In this document: in pieces, positions 27,954 to 35,706 of the stretch | How positions within the stretch are numbered: the first letter of the stretch is position 1 | Layout: each line of letters begins with the position of its first letter | Assembly (NCBI GenBank): GCA_030625775.1 | Contig: DAOUQC010000018.1 | Span: 1 to 60,496, forward strand | DNA length: 60,496 nucleotides | Reading direction: 5' to 3' | From: Verrucomicrobiota bacterium | GTDB lineage: Bacteria > Verrucomicrobiota > Verrucomicrobiia > Verrucomicrobiales > DEV007 | Notes under the pieces: model-generated | Databases searched by the model: none | Told to the model about the DNA's origin: nothing | What the model saw: the letters and a program-made list of their open reading frames with translations, nothing else | Program-made: the position numbers and the translations under genes

Positions 27954-29171
27954 ATGAAAAACACACCTATAAAAAATACATCCACAAGACATGCACCAGA
28001 ACTCACCCGTCGGCGCTGGCTGGGTCAGTCAGCTGTGCTCGGATCCGGATTCTTGTTTGGTATCCAGTCTGGAAATGCTGCTGCGCCGAAAGCAACGATT
28101 CTGGGTGTCAAAACCATTTCCAAGCAGCCGGAATTTTATAACGGTTGGTCGACAGTAGCACGGAGAAAAAATGGAGAACTGTTGGTGACCTGGTCAGGCG
28201 GGCGAGTCGGTCATATTTGTCCTTTTGGACGTGTGGAGATGATGACCTCGTTTGACGATGGTAAAACCTGGACCTGGCCGAGAACGCTGTTGGATACCGA
28301 TATTGATGATCGTGATTCAGGTGTGATGGAGACTGAAAAAGGAAGCTTGATCGTCACGACTTTTACATCACTCGCTTATCTGAGGGCTGGTTATTTTGGG
28401 GGTGAAAAGGGGAAATATAATAATGATCCAGCCTGGATCGCGGCGCATGCACGGATCCAGGATGATGCAGTGCGCGAAGCGCAGTTAGGTGAGTTTTCGA
28501 TTCGGTCAACGGACGGGGGATTGTCCTGGTCCAAGCCGATTGATACAATTGTGAATTCACCTCATGGTCCGACTCAGCTTGCTGATGGACGTTTGCTCTA
28601 TGTGGGAAAACAGTTATGGAAGGGGCCGATTGACAAGTGGTCAGAAAAGAAAAAAATTGGTGTTGCCGAATCTACGGATGATGGCAAGACTTGGAAATGG
28701 CTGGCGGATATCCCAAGTCGACCGGGTGATTTGGTCAACAGTGCCTACCATGAATTGCATGCAGTGGAAGCAGCAGATGGCACCATCATTGCCCAGATCC
28801 GCAATCACAATAAAGCAAACAAAGGGGAAACCTTGCAAACAGAGTCTTCTGATGGTGGCAAAACCTGGAGCGTACCACATTCAATCGGGGTATGGGGCTT
28901 GCCTTCGTTCCTGACCCGGCTCAAGGATGACCGCCTGTTGATGACCTATGGTTACCGTCGCAAACCCTATGGCAACCAGGCCCGGGTGAGTGGTGATAAC
29001 GGCAAGACCTGGTCGGAGCCGATCACCATCTCTGGCGATGGTGTGTCGGGTGATTTGGGTTATCCTTCAACTGTGCAGTTGGATGACGGATCATTGTTGA
29101 CCATCTGGTATGAGAATCCAAAAGACTCACCCAATGCCGTGTTGCGTCAGGCTCGCTGGGTTTTAAATTAA
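27954..29171 (+). CDS. Tat-exported sialidase-like protein (BNR/Asp-box), copy 2
   Basis: This is a 405-residue tandem duplicate of the preceding gene. Protein and DNA are near-identical over long blocks, including the leader (L-T-R-R-R-W-L-G-Q-S-A-V-L-G-S-G-F, a better twin-arginine motif), the G-R-V-G-H-I-C-P-F-G-R-V-E-M-M segment and five Asp boxes. Differences cluster in two places: one between Asp boxes 1 and 2 (A-Y-L-R-A-G-Y-F-G-G-E-K-G-K versus E-Y-Q-K-D-H-Y-F-G-A-E-K-W-G), the other around G-P-I-D-K-W-S-E-K-K. These surface loops may tune specificity. It lies 49 bp after copy 1 with an A-rich leader. A third copy survives only as a fragment at 31675. Confidence 0.8.
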   Translation: MKNTPIKNTSTRHAPELTRRRWLGQSAVLGSGFLFGIQSGNAAAPKATILGVKTISKQPEFYNGWSTVARRKNGELLVTWSGGRVGHICPFGRVEMMTSFDDGKTWTWPRTLLDTDIDDRDSGVMETEKGSLIVTTFTSLAYLRAGYFGGEKGKYNNDPAWIAAHARIQDDAVREAQLGEFSIRSTDGGLSWSKPIDTIVNSPHGPTQLADGRLLYVGKQLWKGPIDKWSEKKKIGVAESTDDGKTWKWLADIPSRPGDLVNSAYHELHAVEAADGTIIAQIRNHNKANKGETLQTESSDGGKTWSVPHSIGVWGLPSFLTRLKDDRLLMTYGYRRKPYGNQARVSGDNGKTWSEPITISGDGVSGDLGYPSTVQLDDGSLLTIWYENPKDSPNAVLRQARWVLN

Positions 29172-29195
29172 CTGTTATTGCCGTAATAAATGAAC

Positions 29196-29212
29196 CCCCG
29201 GCTACACCGGGG
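29196..29212. other. GC-rich hairpin between sialidase 2 and the ceramidase-like gene
   Basis: CCCCGG and CCGGGG arms pair perfectly around a five-base loop (ctaca), 25 bp after the sialidase stop. No run of T follows, so it is not a standard intrinsic terminator; it could be a processing or stability element. The remaining spacer to 29292 is AT-rich near the next start and holds no gene. Confidence 0.45.
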
Positions 29213-29292
29213 TGGCTCCAAGAATTTGACTTGTACCGAGGCCTCTCTGTTTTGCCAATGACAGTATTTTAAAATGAATAAAAACAAAAGTT

Positions 29293-30855
29293 ATGAAACA
29301 GTTTTTTTTGCGTAAGTCCCTTGTTATTTTATTTCTGCTCCTTTGTGTAGGCAGTGCGACACTTTGGGGAGGAGAAAAAAAACAGGAACTTCGGCTCAAA
29401 GTTGCGGCAATTCGTTTTAGCACAAATGTCGAAATTGGTGATCCAACTTATGGGAGAACTGGCAGCGAGGTGAAAAGGGTGGCAGAACCTTTAAAAACTA
29501 CCGTATTGCTCTTCGAGGATGGTGGTCTTCGTATTTGCATAGTAGCTACCGATACATTCTCGAACAGCATACCCCTGAACCGTTACTTGCAAGATATCCT
29601 GGCTAAGGAGCTCAAAATGCAGCAAGACCATGTGTTGGTGTTTTCATCGCATAATCATAGTGTAGCAAAAATTGCCTATTCCGGAGATGTGGCAGGCTAC
29701 CATTACCCAGGCACGTATGACCATACGCCTGAAGAGATAAAACTCACTTCAATGGGTGAGAAATTGGTAAGTCAACTAGGTGATTCTGCTCGCCGTCTAC
29801 CCAATATGCTCGAGCCGGTTAGTGTGTGGTATGCAGAGGAGTCGGAGGGACGAATTACCTATAATCGTAAGGGGCACCGCGCTGATGGCTCTACGTATCT
29901 AATGCGGGAAAAAGACCGTCAGCTTATTGGTAAGGATTTTTCCGGTGATATTGATCGACAGGCCCCTGTGCTTGTATTTAAAAATGCAAAAGGCCAAGCA
30001 GTGGCCGGATTGGTGCAATTTACAGGCCATCCTGTTACTAGCTACCATCCCGAAAAGCTCGTAATATCCGGTGATTTTCCTCAAACGGCTACCGATATTG
30101 TTGCCAGGGCACTGTCGGATGGAGATGAACCTGTGCCAGTGGGGTTTATACAAGGTTGTGCCGGTGATGTGAATTCAAAGGAGATGTTTTACGGGGGAGT
30201 AGAGCGGGCACAAGAATTTGGGCGAATGCTTGGTGAGACTTATGCCAAAGCTTTAAAAAAACTCAAATCTTCGGAGCGCCAGGGCATGGGCTATGGCGTA
30301 GAAACCGTGCATGTGCCGTTGGAACAGCTTCCTTCCAAGGAAATGCTTGAAACTGAAATTGAGGAAATGCGTGATTTTATTGGACGTGCAAAGACCGGAG
30401 ATCAAAATACACTCGGCTGTGTCGGGATGAATTTTCCACGAAGCTTATCCCCTGAATACCGAGCAGCTCTTGTCGGGATGATGCTGCCATGGAGCGAATG
30501 GGGGTTGGAACTGCGGCGTACGAATAATAGCGATACGGTGATGAAAACACTCGACATGTCTATCTATGTTATTCGTCTGGGTGACGTGGGTATTGTCGGA
30601 ATGCCTTGTGAACCATTCCAGGGGATAGGTCGTCGAATTCGACAGCTGTCACCGTTGCCTTTAACCATTCCTTGTGGCTACACTAACGGCTCGCATGGTT
30701 ATATTACGGATTCACCCAATACGGGGGATGCAGAATACATGAGTGCCTTTTATCGCTACACAAAATTTCGTCCCCCACTGCGCAAGCCGGCTGGTGATGT
30801 GCTGGCCAATCACGCAGTTGAGATCCTGAAGAGGCTGAACAAAATCTCAGAATAG
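29293..30855 (+). CDS. Secreted neutral/alkaline ceramidase-like protein
   Basis: The 520-residue protein has a signal peptide (M-K-Q-F-F-L-R-K-S-L-V-I-L-F-L-L-L to W-G-G-E). The N-terminal domain matches the neutral/alkaline non-lysosomal ceramidase-like family. It has S-S-H-N-H-S at residues 118-123 (zinc-ligand region, H-x-H), G-H-P-V-T-S at 245-250 (third His region) and G-C-A-G-D-V-N at 288-294. True ceramidases carry the nucleophile Ser in G-D-V-S-P-N; here the same place reads G-D-V-N-S-K, so ceramide hydrolysis cannot be assumed. Many PVC genomes have such divergent members near sugar-degradation genes. It follows the sialidases on the same strand, 121 bp downstream, and precedes an acyltransferase gene by 30 bp. 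Confidence 0.78.
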   Translation: MKQFFLRKSLVILFLLLCVGSATLWGGEKKQELRLKVAAIRFSTNVEIGDPTYGRTGSEVKRVAEPLKTTVLLFEDGGLRICIVATDTFSNSIPLNRYLQDILAKELKMQQDHVLVFSSHNHSVAKIAYSGDVAGYHYPGTYDHTPEEIKLTSMGEKLVSQLGDSARRLPNMLEPVSVWYAEESEGRITYNRKGHRADGSTYLMREKDRQLIGKDFSGDIDRQAPVLVFKNAKGQAVAGLVQFTGHPVTSYHPEKLVISGDFPQTATDIVARALSDGDEPVPVGFIQGCAGDVNSKEMFYGGVERAQEFGRMLGETYAKALKKLKSSERQGMGYGVETVHVPLEQLPSKEMLETEIEEMRDFIGRAKTGDQNTLGCVGMNFPRSLSPEYRAALVGMMLPWSEWGLELRRTNNSDTVMKTLDMSIYVIRLGDVGIVGMPCEPFQGIGRRIRQLSPLPLTIPCGYTNGSHGYITDSPNTGDAEYMSAFYRYTKFRPPLRKPAGDVLANHAVEILKRLNKISE

Positions 30856-30885
30856 CAGTTGGAATGCTCACAAGTGCGAAGCCGC

Positions 30886-31590
30886 ATGTTGGAGGATTTA
30901 TCTAGAGTAGCGCAGATGCAGCAAGAAAGTTATTACGAAATTGGTGAGCGGGCCCAGGTTGATGAAGATGTTGTACTTGGCTATCGTTACAAGGGCGATA
31001 GCCACCCCACACGCATCGGTGATGATGCGGTTATCCGATCGGGTTCGATCATTTATGCGAATACAAACATTGGTGATCGTTTTTCGTGTGGTCATCAGGT
31101 TTTGATCCGTGCTGAAGTGACTATCGGTAATCGCGTGGTTGTTCATCACCAAACGATATTGGAAGGGCATATTCGAATCGGCTATGGAGTGAAGATCATG
31201 GCGGGCGTTTATATGCCCAGTCAGACAATTCTAGGTGACATGGTTTTCATTGGTCCTGGTGTGACGATTTTGAACGATAAACGTCCTATGCGGGGCAAGC
31301 CGAAGCTCAGCGGTGTGACTATTGAAGATTATGTTATGATCGGTGGTAATGTTACACTCTGTCCAGGAGTCACGGTAGGAGCCCGTTCATTCGTGGCGGC
31401 TGGATCCGTAGTGACAAAAAATGTTCCTCCTGACGTACTGGCTAGCGGAGTGCCTGCTCAATTTCAACCGTTGCCTGAATCACTTGCCGGAGGGAATCAG
31501 CCGGATAATTTACTCCCTCAAACTGATCTATGGGGGAACCGTGATGATAACTCTTGGCGAGAGGAATTCAATGTTTCTAATCCAGGGTAA
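30886..31590 (+). CDS. Left-handed beta-helix (hexapeptide) acyltransferase
   Basis: This protein of about 234 residues is built of hexapeptide repeats ([LIV]-G-x-x-x-x), such as I-G-D-D-A-V, I-G-N-R-V-V, I-G-Y-G-V-K, I-G-G-N-V-T and V-G-A-R-S-F. It ends in the typical A-A-G-S-V-V-T-K-N-V-P-P-D-V-L-A-S-G-V-P-A-Q closing motif of sugar O- or N-acyltransferases. The frame extends to a TTG at 30859; I prefer the ATG at 30886, though neither has a convincing ribosome binding site. It sits 30 bp after the ceramidase-like gene, so co-transcription is likely. Acetyl-CoA-dependent modification of a nucleotide sugar or free sugar is a family inference; the substrate is unknown. Confidence 0.82.
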   Translation: MLEDLSRVAQMQQESYYEIGERAQVDEDVVLGYRYKGDSHPTRIGDDAVIRSGSIIYANTNIGDRFSCGHQVLIRAEVTIGNRVVVHHQTILEGHIRIGYGVKIMAGVYMPSQTILGDMVFIGPGVTILNDKRPMRGKPKLSGVTIEDYVMIGGNVTLCPGVTVGARSFVAAGSVVTKNVPPDVLASGVPAQFQPLPESLAGGNQPDNLLPQTDLWGNRDDNSWREEFNVSNPG

Positions 31591-31674
31591 GAAACATTTA
31601 AATGCTTAACTGAAAATGCTAATAATGGAAATTTGATTTAAGTCGTTGGGTAAGAATGAGAGTGAAGATCTCGT

Positions 31675-31782
31675 ATGACGACGGTGCAGTTGGATGACGG
31701 AGCCTTGTTGGACATCTGGTATGAGGATCCGAATGGCTTGCCCGCTGCCGTATTGAGACAGGCTTGCCGGACATTAGAATGA
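31675..31782 (+). pseudogene. C-terminal relic of a third sialidase gene
   Basis: The 35 codons read T-V-Q-L-D-D-G-A-L-L-D-I-W-Y-E-D-P followed by A-A-V-L-R-Q-A-C-R-T-L-E and a stop. They align with the last residues of both intact sialidases (T-V-Q-L-D-D-G-S-L-L-T-I-W-Y-E and N-A-V-L-R-Q-A). The reading frame is intact, but everything upstream of it is missing. The bases before it (31591-31674) show no sialidase similarity. This indicates a deletion or recombination that removed a third tandem copy after, or during, arrival of the ceramidase-like and acyltransferase genes. Confidence 0.85.
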
Positions 31783-31784
31783 TG

Positions 31785-32107
31785 ATGAGGTTTATATTCC
31801 CAATTTTGTATTTATGCGTTTCTTCGGTAAATGTTTTTGCCGAAGAGTTCTATGTGACAGTTGATTGGTTTTACCACAGCTTTGCTGTGGGAGTGACTCT
31901 GTGATTTTCTCCGGTCCCGGAAGGGGTCGAGCCACGGGGCTGGCTTCCGTGCCCAGGCGATTGGCAGGGGTGTAAACCGTTGTTCTATTTTGCCTTCGAG
32001 GAGAGCCCCGGGCAGCTGCACGTGCTGAAACGCCCCGTCGCCGCCACGGCATCACTGGTAATCGGGGAGCATTTGGCGGAGCGGGTGCTTACGGGCTTGG
32101 AGGGTTA
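31785..32107 (+). pseudogene. Decayed secreted-protein gene interrupted by TGA
   Basis: Starting at one of three consecutive ATGs (31779-31787), the frame encodes a good signal peptide (M-R-F-I-F-P-I-L-Y-L-C-V-S-S-V to V-F-A-E-E), then F-Y-V-T-V-D. That opening is common at the start of right-handed beta-helix proteins. TGA at 31902 ends it after 39 residues. The same frame then continues without a stop to TAA at 32105-32107, reading G-V-E-P-R-G-W-L-P and, at its end, H-L-A-E-R-V-L-T-G-L-E-G, with much more GC-rich third positions. I do not recognise that part, and the two halves probably come from different sources. The simplest reading is a truncated gene fused by deletion to unrelated DNA. 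It ends just over the stop of the dehydrogenase gene on the other strand. Confidence 0.5.
31874..31890. other. Perfect hairpin in decayed region
   Basis: CCACAGC and GCTGTGG arms (7 bp, perfect) flank a TTT loop. It is followed at once by the short palindrome GAGTGACTC (31891-31899). It lies where the signal-peptide ORF loses recognisable homology and base composition changes, so it may mark a recombination junction or the end of a mobile repeat. There is no T-tract, so a terminator is less likely. Confidence 0.5.
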
Positions 32108-35050
32108 ACACAAAGCGTCCCGTAGCACTTCTGCGGGATGAAGGGCGTGGCGGCCGGTGCCGTCGTGGATCTGATGGCGGCATGAGGTGCCGGGGGCGGC
32201 GATGACAGTGCTGCCATTTTTTTCTGTTGAGCGGATGGCGGGGAAGAGCACCAGTTCACCGATTTTCATTGAGATATCATAGTGCTCCTGTTCATATCCG
32301 AAGGATCCAGCCATCCCGCAGCAGCCGCTGGGGATGACCTCGACATTGTAGTTTTCCGGCAGGCTCAGCGCGATAGCCGATGCTTCGGTTCCGGCCAGGG
32401 CTTTCTGGAAACAGTGGCCGTGGAAATGGATAGTGCGGTGTTCACTGGTGAAGGCTTTGGCAGAGATGCGTCCGGCCTCTGCTTCGCGGGCTATGAACTC
32501 CTCCAGCATCAGGCAGTGGGGTGCGATTCGTTCGGCGGTTTTTTTCGTCTCTGGTTCGGATAGATCGAGGGCTTCGTCGCGGAAGGTGAGGATGGCCGAG
32601 GGTTCGATGCCGATCAGCGGTTGATCGTTGGAAACGCAGTCTCCGAGTTGGCGGAGGTTCTCATTGATGATGGACTTTGCTCTTCTAACAAAACCTTTCG
32701 AGAGCCAGGTTCGGGCACTTTCGACATGGGGCGGGATGTCGACCGCATATCCGAGGTGTTCGAGCAGTTCGATACTGGCAATTCCAATTTGGACGTCATT
32801 GAAGTTGGTGAATTCATCATTAAAAAACCACACGCGACCAACAGTTCCCGCATTGGGATGGGGAGTGTGGTTCTGGAACCAGCGGGCAAGGGTGGTCTTC
32901 GGAAGCAGGGGAATGGTGCGATCCGGGTGAAATCCGCTCAGGCGATTAAGAAGACGCTGGAGGGGTCTGTTTCCAAAGAGTAAATTCCATGCCCAGGGAG
33001 CCAGTGAGGCGAGTCGTTGTATTGTGGTAAAGTTGGCGATGAGACGGGAACGCAGGGGGCTGCCGTTGGAATCGTAGTAGTGTTGTTGGAATTCGGCCTT
33101 GAGCTTGGCCATGTCCACAGTGGAAGGGCACTCCTTTTTGCAGCCTTTGCACGACAGGCAGAGGTCGAGAACTTCCTTGAGGTTTTCGTTGTCGAAGGGG
33201 TTCTCTTTCTGCGATTGAGTGAGCACATTACGCAACATATTTGCCCGGGCACGCGTTGTATTTTTTTCATCGCGGGTTGCCATGTAGCTGGGGCACATCG
33301 TTCCTCCAGCGAGGTGGATTTTGCGGCAATCGCCCGAGCCATTACACATTTCAGCAGCACGCAACACACCGTGGGTAGCCGTCCAGTCGAATAATGTTTC
33401 GATTTCGGGTGTTGCTGCATCAGGTGCATAGCGCAGATGTTCATCCATCGGCGGGGTATTGACAATTTTTCCAGGGTTGAAAATATTGCCGGGATCCCAA
33501 CAACGCTTTACCTGTTCAACCAGGGCGTAGTTCTGTTCGCCGATCATTTGCTTGAGAAACTCACCGCGCAGGCGGCCATCGCCATGTTCGCCGGAGAGGG
33601 AGCCACGATAGCGTTTAACCAGATCGGCGATGGTTTGCGCAATCTCCCGGAATTGTTTGTGGCCTTCGGCAGTTTTCAGGTTGAGGATGGGGCGCAAGTG
33701 AATTTCGCCGGAGCCAGCGTGAGCGTAGTGGACACATGCGAGCCCGAAGCGTTCTTTCAGCTGGCGGTTGAACTCGGCGATATATTCTGGAAGATCCGAG
33801 ACATCCACTGCGGTGTCTTCGATCACAGGGGCAGGTTTTTCATCGCCCGGAGTATTAGACATCAGCCCGAGGCCGGCTTTGCGAAGGCTCCAGATTTTTT
33901 CTGTATCTTCACCGAAGAGGACAGGAAAAGCGTAACCGCAGTCTGCCGCCCGCATTTCTGTTTCAATCCGGTCGGTGACGGCAAGCACTTCTGCCTCCGA
34001 TTTGCTGCGGATCTCGATTACGAGGATGGCGCCAGGCGAGCCTTCGAGGAAGAATCGATTTTTCCGGTGTTCTAGACTGCGTTTGGTACAATCAAGGATG
34101 AAGCGGTCGATGAGTTCGCAGGCAAAACAGTCGTATTGCACTGCAATTTGGGTAGCTCGCAACGCTTCGTCCACAGTTTCAAAATGGGCACAGAGCAAGC
34201 CGGCCACCGGCGGCGGAAGTGGATTACAGTGAAGTTTGATTTCAGTGATGAAGCAGAGAGTTCCCTCGCTGCCTGCAATGAGTTTGGCGAAGTTGAAGGG
34301 TTTGTCGCTCGCTGGGTCGAAACACGACGCATCCATAAGCAGGTCGAGAGCATAGCCGGTGTTGCGTCGGGGAATGGATGCTTTGGGGAACTCGCGCACG
34401 ATTTCAGCACGAACTGCTGTTGCTATAAGCATTTTTCGGATCTGCTGGTAGAGACGGGTTTCCAGTGTATCCGGGCCATCGCATTTCAATTCGAATTCCT
34501 CGGCGGTGAGAGATCCAAAAACTGCTTTTGATCCGTCGGAGAGTAAAGCGTTTACCTCCAGAATGTGATCGCGGACGCTGCCGTATTTGATAGAGTTTGA
34601 ACCGCAGGAATTATTTCCCAGCATGCCGCCCATCATGGCACGGTTCTGGGTTGAGGTTTCCGGTCCAAAGAGCAGGCCGTGGGGGTGCAAGGCGCGGTTT
34701 AACTCGTTACGTATGACACCTGCTTGGACCTTTGCCCAGCCTTCTGCCGGGTTGATTTCAAGGATGTTGGTGAAGTGGCGCGATACGTCAACCACGATGC
34801 CGTTTCCGACCACTTGTCCGGCAAGCGAGGTTCCGGCGGCTCTCGGAATGAGTCCGACACAGTGGTTTACCGCAAAGTCGATCAGCACTTTGAGATCGGC
34901 TTCCGTGTGTGGGATTGCCACAGCCAGCGGCATTTCCTGATAAGCGGATGCGTCAGTCGCATAAATCGTGCGCATTAGCACTCCAGTATGCAGCTCGCCA
35001 TCGAGGCGGGAAGCGAGGTTCTCAATCTGCATTGTGTTCGGGACGGCCAT
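32105..35050 (-). CDS. FAD-linked 2-hydroxyacid dehydrogenase fused to Fe-S/CCG domains (YdiJ-like)
   Basis: This 981-residue protein is a GlcD-type flavoprotein fused to a GlpC/GlcF-type Fe-S module. The FAD-binding PCMH domain shows I-P-R-A-A-G-T-S-L-A-G-Q and F-G-P-E-T-S-T-Q-N-R. The FAD-oxidase C-terminal domain follows, with L-S-G-E-H-G-D-G-R-L-R near residue 480. Two 4Fe-4S motifs come next: M-C-N-G-S-G-D-C-R with T-M-C-P-S-Y, and C-L-S-C-K-G-C-K-K-E-C-P at about residues 628-640. The C-terminal cysteine-rich part has H-G-H-C-F-Q-K and G-C-C-G-M-A-G-S-F near 870-910. Size and order match E. coli YdiJ, a D-2-hydroxyglutarate dehydrogenase, and related D-lactate dehydrogenases. It is probably membrane-associated and feeds electrons to the respiratory chain; the exact substrate is uncertain. 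Confidence 0.9.
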   Translation of the reverse strand: MAVPNTMQIENLASRLDGELHTGVLMRTIYATDASAYQEMPLAVAIPHTEADLKVLIDFAVNHCVGLIPRAAGTSLAGQVVGNGIVVDVSRHFTNILEINPAEGWAKVQAGVIRNELNRALHPHGLLFGPETSTQNRAMMGGMLGNNSCGSNSIKYGSVRDHILEVNALLSDGSKAVFGSLTAEEFELKCDGPDTLETRLYQQIRKMLIATAVRAEIVREFPKASIPRRNTGYALDLLMDASCFDPASDKPFNFAKLIAGSEGTLCFITEIKLHCNPLPPPVAGLLCAHFETVDEALRATQIAVQYDCFACELIDRFILDCTKRSLEHRKNRFFLEGSPGAILVIEIRSKSEAEVLAVTDRIETEMRAADCGYAFPVLFGEDTEKIWSLRKAGLGLMSNTPGDEKPAPVIEDTAVDVSDLPEYIAEFNRQLKERFGLACVHYAHAGSGEIHLRPILNLKTAEGHKQFREIAQTIADLVKRYRGSLSGEHGDGRLRGEFLKQMIGEQNYALVEQVKRCWDPGNIFNPGKIVNTPPMDEHLRYAPDAATPEIETLFDWTATHGVLRAAEMCNGSGDCRKIHLAGGTMCPSYMATRDEKNTTRARANMLRNVLTQSQKENPFDNENLKEVLDLCLSCKGCKKECPSTVDMAKLKAEFQQHYYDSNGSPLRSRLIANFTTIQRLASLAPWAWNLLFGNRPLQRLLNRLSGFHPDRTIPLLPKTTLARWFQNHTPHPNAGTVGRVWFFNDEFTNFNDVQIGIASIELLEHLGYAVDIPPHVESARTWLSKGFVRRAKSIINENLRQLGDCVSNDQPLIGIEPSAILTFRDEALDLSEPETKKTAERIAPHCLMLEEFIAREAEAGRISAKAFTSEHRTIHFHGHCFQKALAGTEASAIALSLPENYNVEVIPSGCCGMAGSFGYEQEHYDISMKIGELVLFPAIRSTEKNGSTVIAAPGTSCRHQIHDGTGRHALHPAEVLRDALC

Positions 35051-35066
35051 TGCGCTATTGGATACA

Positions 35067-35102
35067 AATCAAATGACGACTTTCAATCAAATGACGACTT
35101 TC
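35067..35102. repeat. Perfect 18-bp tandem duplication upstream of the dehydrogenase
   Basis: aatcaaatgacgactttc occurs twice head to tail, 16 bp before the dehydrogenase start (minus strand). It sits in the 162-bp gap between that gene and the rightward small gene at 35213. A direct repeat here could be a duplicated regulator site or a replication slip. The rest of the gap holds no gene. Confidence 0.7.
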
Positions 35103-35212
35103 GCAGATTGAGTTATCAAAACAAGGAAAACAGATTGAGATCGACAATTCTGCCAGACTTGTGTCGGTGAGATGATCTTGACGTAGCGGGCAATCTATGC
35201 GAATTTCTTAAC

Positions 35213-35611
35213 GTGCGTAATTTCCGGCGAACTATAGGTTTTGTTTTTATCCTCGCCCTTTTTTTGGGCAGCGGGCCGAATGGGGCGTGCAGTATCTGGA
35301 GCGTTGCCGGGATTGATCACGACCATCATGAGGGGGAAGAGATGGTTGTTCTGTATGAGGAGGCCGATCATTGTGAAGAGCCTTCGGTGCCTTGTAACGA
35401 TGCAAACAAAGAATTGCCCGATCTCCAGTTTTCGATTCCTGCAGAGTCCCAGAAAGAGTTTTCCAATCCGCTGATTGGCATCATTCCCGCACCTGCGACT
35501 GAATTTAAGGCGGCGCTCACAGAGTCGCGTTTTGAGCCTTTGTTTTTCTACGAGTCCGTTCGACTCTCGCCTGTCAGTCAACGGGTAGTTTTCTGTCGTT
35601 TTCTTATTTGA
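35213..35611 (+). CDS. Small secreted His/Cys/acid-rich protein at head of efflux operon
   Basis: The 132-residue protein starts with GTG at 35213. A hydrophobic signal (R-R-T-I-G-F-V-F-I-L-A-L-F-L-G) precedes a cluster of possible metal ligands: D-H-D-H-H-E-G-E-E, then E-E-A-D-H-C-E-E and V-P-C-N-D. No family is recognised. Small metal-rich periplasmic proteins often precede Czc/Cus genes, so a metal-binding or sensing role is inferred from composition and from lying 95 bp upstream of the TolC-family gene. Start choice is moderately uncertain because no strong ribosome binding site is visible. Confidence 0.65.
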   Translation: MRNFRRTIGFVFILALFLGSGPNGACSIWSVAGIDHDHHEGEEMVVLYEEADHCEEPSVPCNDANKELPDLQFSIPAESQKEFSNPLIGIIPAPATEFKAALTESRFEPLFFYESVRLSPVSQRVVFCRFLI

Positions 35612-35706
35612 CGGCGCTTCCAAGCCCGTTGTCACGCTGATGTTTTGGTGTGCCTGTGTCTCTGTGCTGATTGTGCGGGGATTGTTTTTCCCTTGGAACT
35701 ATCGTC

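Noticed and set aside
29196-29212. Rho-independent terminator after the sialidase genes
   Set aside because: The stem is good but no T-run follows, so only a structured RNA element is claimed.
31785-32107. Selenoprotein or readthrough gene at TGA 31902
   Set aside because: Composition changes sharply at the stop, no Cys-type active-site context surrounds it and the second half has no recognisable homology; a decayed gene fusion is simpler.
32282-34978. Plus-strand frames across the dehydrogenase gene (up to 212 residues)
   Set aside because: They are shadows of the 981-residue dehydrogenase, whose Fe-S and FAD motifs make the minus strand certain.
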